Origin: an uncultured Lachnospiraceae bacterium
GTDB lineage: Bacteria > Bacillota > Clostridia > Lachnospirales > Lachnospiraceae
DNA length: 12,967 nt
Assembly (NCBI GenBank): GCA_910586585.1
Contig: CAJUKA010000108.1
Location: 1-12,967, forward strand
Direction of reading: 5' to 3'
Part shown: in pieces, positions 12,118 through 12,967 of the stretch
Layout: every line of letters starts with the position of its first letter
Position numbering within the stretch: position 1 is the stretch's first letter
Notes under the pieces: model-generated
What the model was told of the DNA's origin: nothing
The model's input: only the letters and a program-made list of their open reading frames with translations
Databases searched by the model: none
Position numbers and translations under genes: made by a program

Positions 12118-12932
12118 TTCCTTACACCCTCCCCTGTCAGCTTTAAGAAATAGTCCTCAAGACTTTCCGCTTTTTTACTGATAGAATTGATTTCCACCTC
12201 ATTCATGGCTAATGCCTTTGATATGTCTTTTGTATCAATACAGGCATCATAGATGCGGATACACTTCTCATCAATTACCTTGAAGTTGCTTAGCTCCAGT
12301 TTGTCAGCCAGAACATAAGCCGCTTTTTTGGTATTCTCAACCGCAAGCTCTATATATGCCGTATTCATTTCCGAGATTTCTTTCATGGAAATTTCTTTCA
12401 TCATGTTTCCATGATTGATAACGCCAATCGTATCTGCAATGCTTTCCACCTCTGAAAGCATATGGCTGGATATAATGATTGTAATTCCATATTCACTGCA
12501 CAGCATCCTGAATAAATCCCTGATCTGTTTCATTCCGGCTGGATCAAGCCCGTTTGTAGGCTCGTCAAGTATCAGCAGTTCCGGTTTGCAGAGGATTGCG
12601 CGGGCAATTCCTAAACGCTGTTTCATTCCCAATGAATAGCTTTTTACCTGCTTTTCGGACGCATCTGCTAATCCCAGCATTTCAAGCGCATCCTCCACAC
12701 ATCCGGGAGTATGATACCCCATGTACTCAGAGTGAAGCTGCAAATTGTCCTTTCCACTCATATGGTCATAAAAACATGGAAATTCAATAATGCTTCCCAT
12801 CCTTTTCAGCACCTCATAAGATGCAGGCGTAAGCTTTTCTCCGAACAGCCAGACCTCTCCTGAGGTTGGTTTCCAGAGATTTGTGAGCATTTTCATAACT
12901 GTTGTTTTTCCGGCTCCGTTCGGGGCAAGTAT
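12114..12932 (-). CDS. ABC transporter ATPase (LanF/BcrA-like), 5' end missing
   Basis: The frame is open from 12932: APNGAGKTT (Walker A, 12900-12926), then from the ATG at 12896 a body of 260 residues. An E-loop (E38) replaces the Q-loop in MGSIIEFPCFYDHMSG, as in LanF immunity ATPases. Signature YSLGMKQR (87-94), Walker B LLILDEPTNGLDP (107-119) and switch H145 follow. A stop at 12933-12935 lies just before Walker A, so about 30-35 residues of the usual N-terminus are missing: the gene is cut there. If translation starts at the ATG at 12896, Walker A is also lost and the ATPase cannot work. The family gives self-protection against lantibiotics or bacitracin. The gene overlaps the permease gene by four bases. 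Confidence 0.8.
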   Translation of the reverse strand: MLAPNGAGKTTVMKMLTNLWKPTSGEVWLFGEKLTPASYEVLKRMGSIIEFPCFYDHMSGKDNLQLHSEYMGYHTPGCVEDALEMLGLADASEKQVKSYSLGMKQRLGIARAILCKPELLILDEPTNGLDPAGMKQIRDLFRMLCSEYGITIIISSHMLSEVESIADTIGVINHGNMMKEISMKEISEMNTAYIELAVENTKKAAYVLADKLELSNFKVIDEKCIRIYDACIDTKDISKALAMNEVEINSISKKAESLEDYFLKLTGEGVRK

Positions 12933-12967
12933 TTATAGACAACCACCGCAACACCGCATAAATCAAG
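12933..12967. other. Foreign DNA at the cut end of the ABC operon
   Basis: The last 35 bases do not continue the ATPase. On the - strand they read LDLCGVAVVVYKYL in one frame, a hydrophobic stretch that may belong to another gene. The window ends here, so its nature cannot be settled. Confidence 0.35.

Noticed and set aside
1..12967. CRISPR array, tRNA or rRNA genes
   Set aside because: No regularly spaced repeats of 25-40 bases, no tRNA-like TTCRANNC with acceptor pairing and no conserved rRNA segments were seen on reading both strands.

Overview
The window looks like accessory DNA of a gut-type Clostridia (Lachnospiraceae-like Firmicutes). The evidence is AT-rich DNA with strong AGGAGG ribosome binding sites, sigma-A-type promoters and U-tract hairpin terminators, plus several protein families common on conjugative elements of these bacteria: TTRAP, YodL/DUF4316-like, DUF6075-like, a Tn916-type excisionase and a large serine recombinase. 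Organism and family names come from recognising residues by eye; no search was run.

Left part (1-3120). The tail of an upstream gene is followed by an AbrB-type antitoxin / PIN toxin operon on the + strand, with a promoter and a palindromic operator. A hairpin terminator separates it from a convergent two-gene operon (a DUF3892-like protein and a 41-residue lysine-rich peptide). Next come about 190 bases of unusually structured non-coding DNA (1441-1628) ending in a + strand terminator. A free-standing COG1106-type (AAA15) ATPase follows on the - strand with its own promoter and a very short leader; it is a plausible defence gene.

Middle part (3061-6396). A 12-bp inverted repeat, a serine recombinase remnant without its catalytic domain, an orphan holin, a small zinc-ribbon protein and a coiled-coil/HTH regulator, all on the - strand. 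These look like debris of a prophage or integrative element with some intact genes.

Conjugative-element part (6397-8980). This block is visibly richer in G+C than its flanks. It carries a zinc-finger acidic protein, a TTRAP protein, a YodL/DUF4316-like protein that has lost its N-terminal part, a DUF6075-like protein that has lost its C-terminal part (the two broken ends abut near 8400), and the C-terminal tail of a further gene. Two hairpin terminators lie in tandem downstream of that tail.

Right part (8990-12967). A repeat-rich spacer, a GNAT toxin with its small upstream antitoxin, and a C-terminally clipped Tn916-type excisionase preceded by tandem 11-bp repeats. A three-gene lantibiotic-immunity-like ABC operon (LanF/BcrA-type ATPase, ABC-2 permease, DUF4097 lipoprotein) runs on the - strand. 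The ATPase gene has lost its 5' end just before the Walker A motif near 12932. What may be a clipped response-regulator start lies after the lipoprotein.

Overall this is a mosaic of at least four mobile-element fragments with several broken joints, interspersed with intact selfish or defence-like modules: two toxin-antitoxin pairs, the ATPase and the DUF3892/peptide pair. The most unusual parts are the structured non-coding locus at 1441-1628, the DUF3892/AGKTLA-peptide pair and the AAA ATPase beside them.
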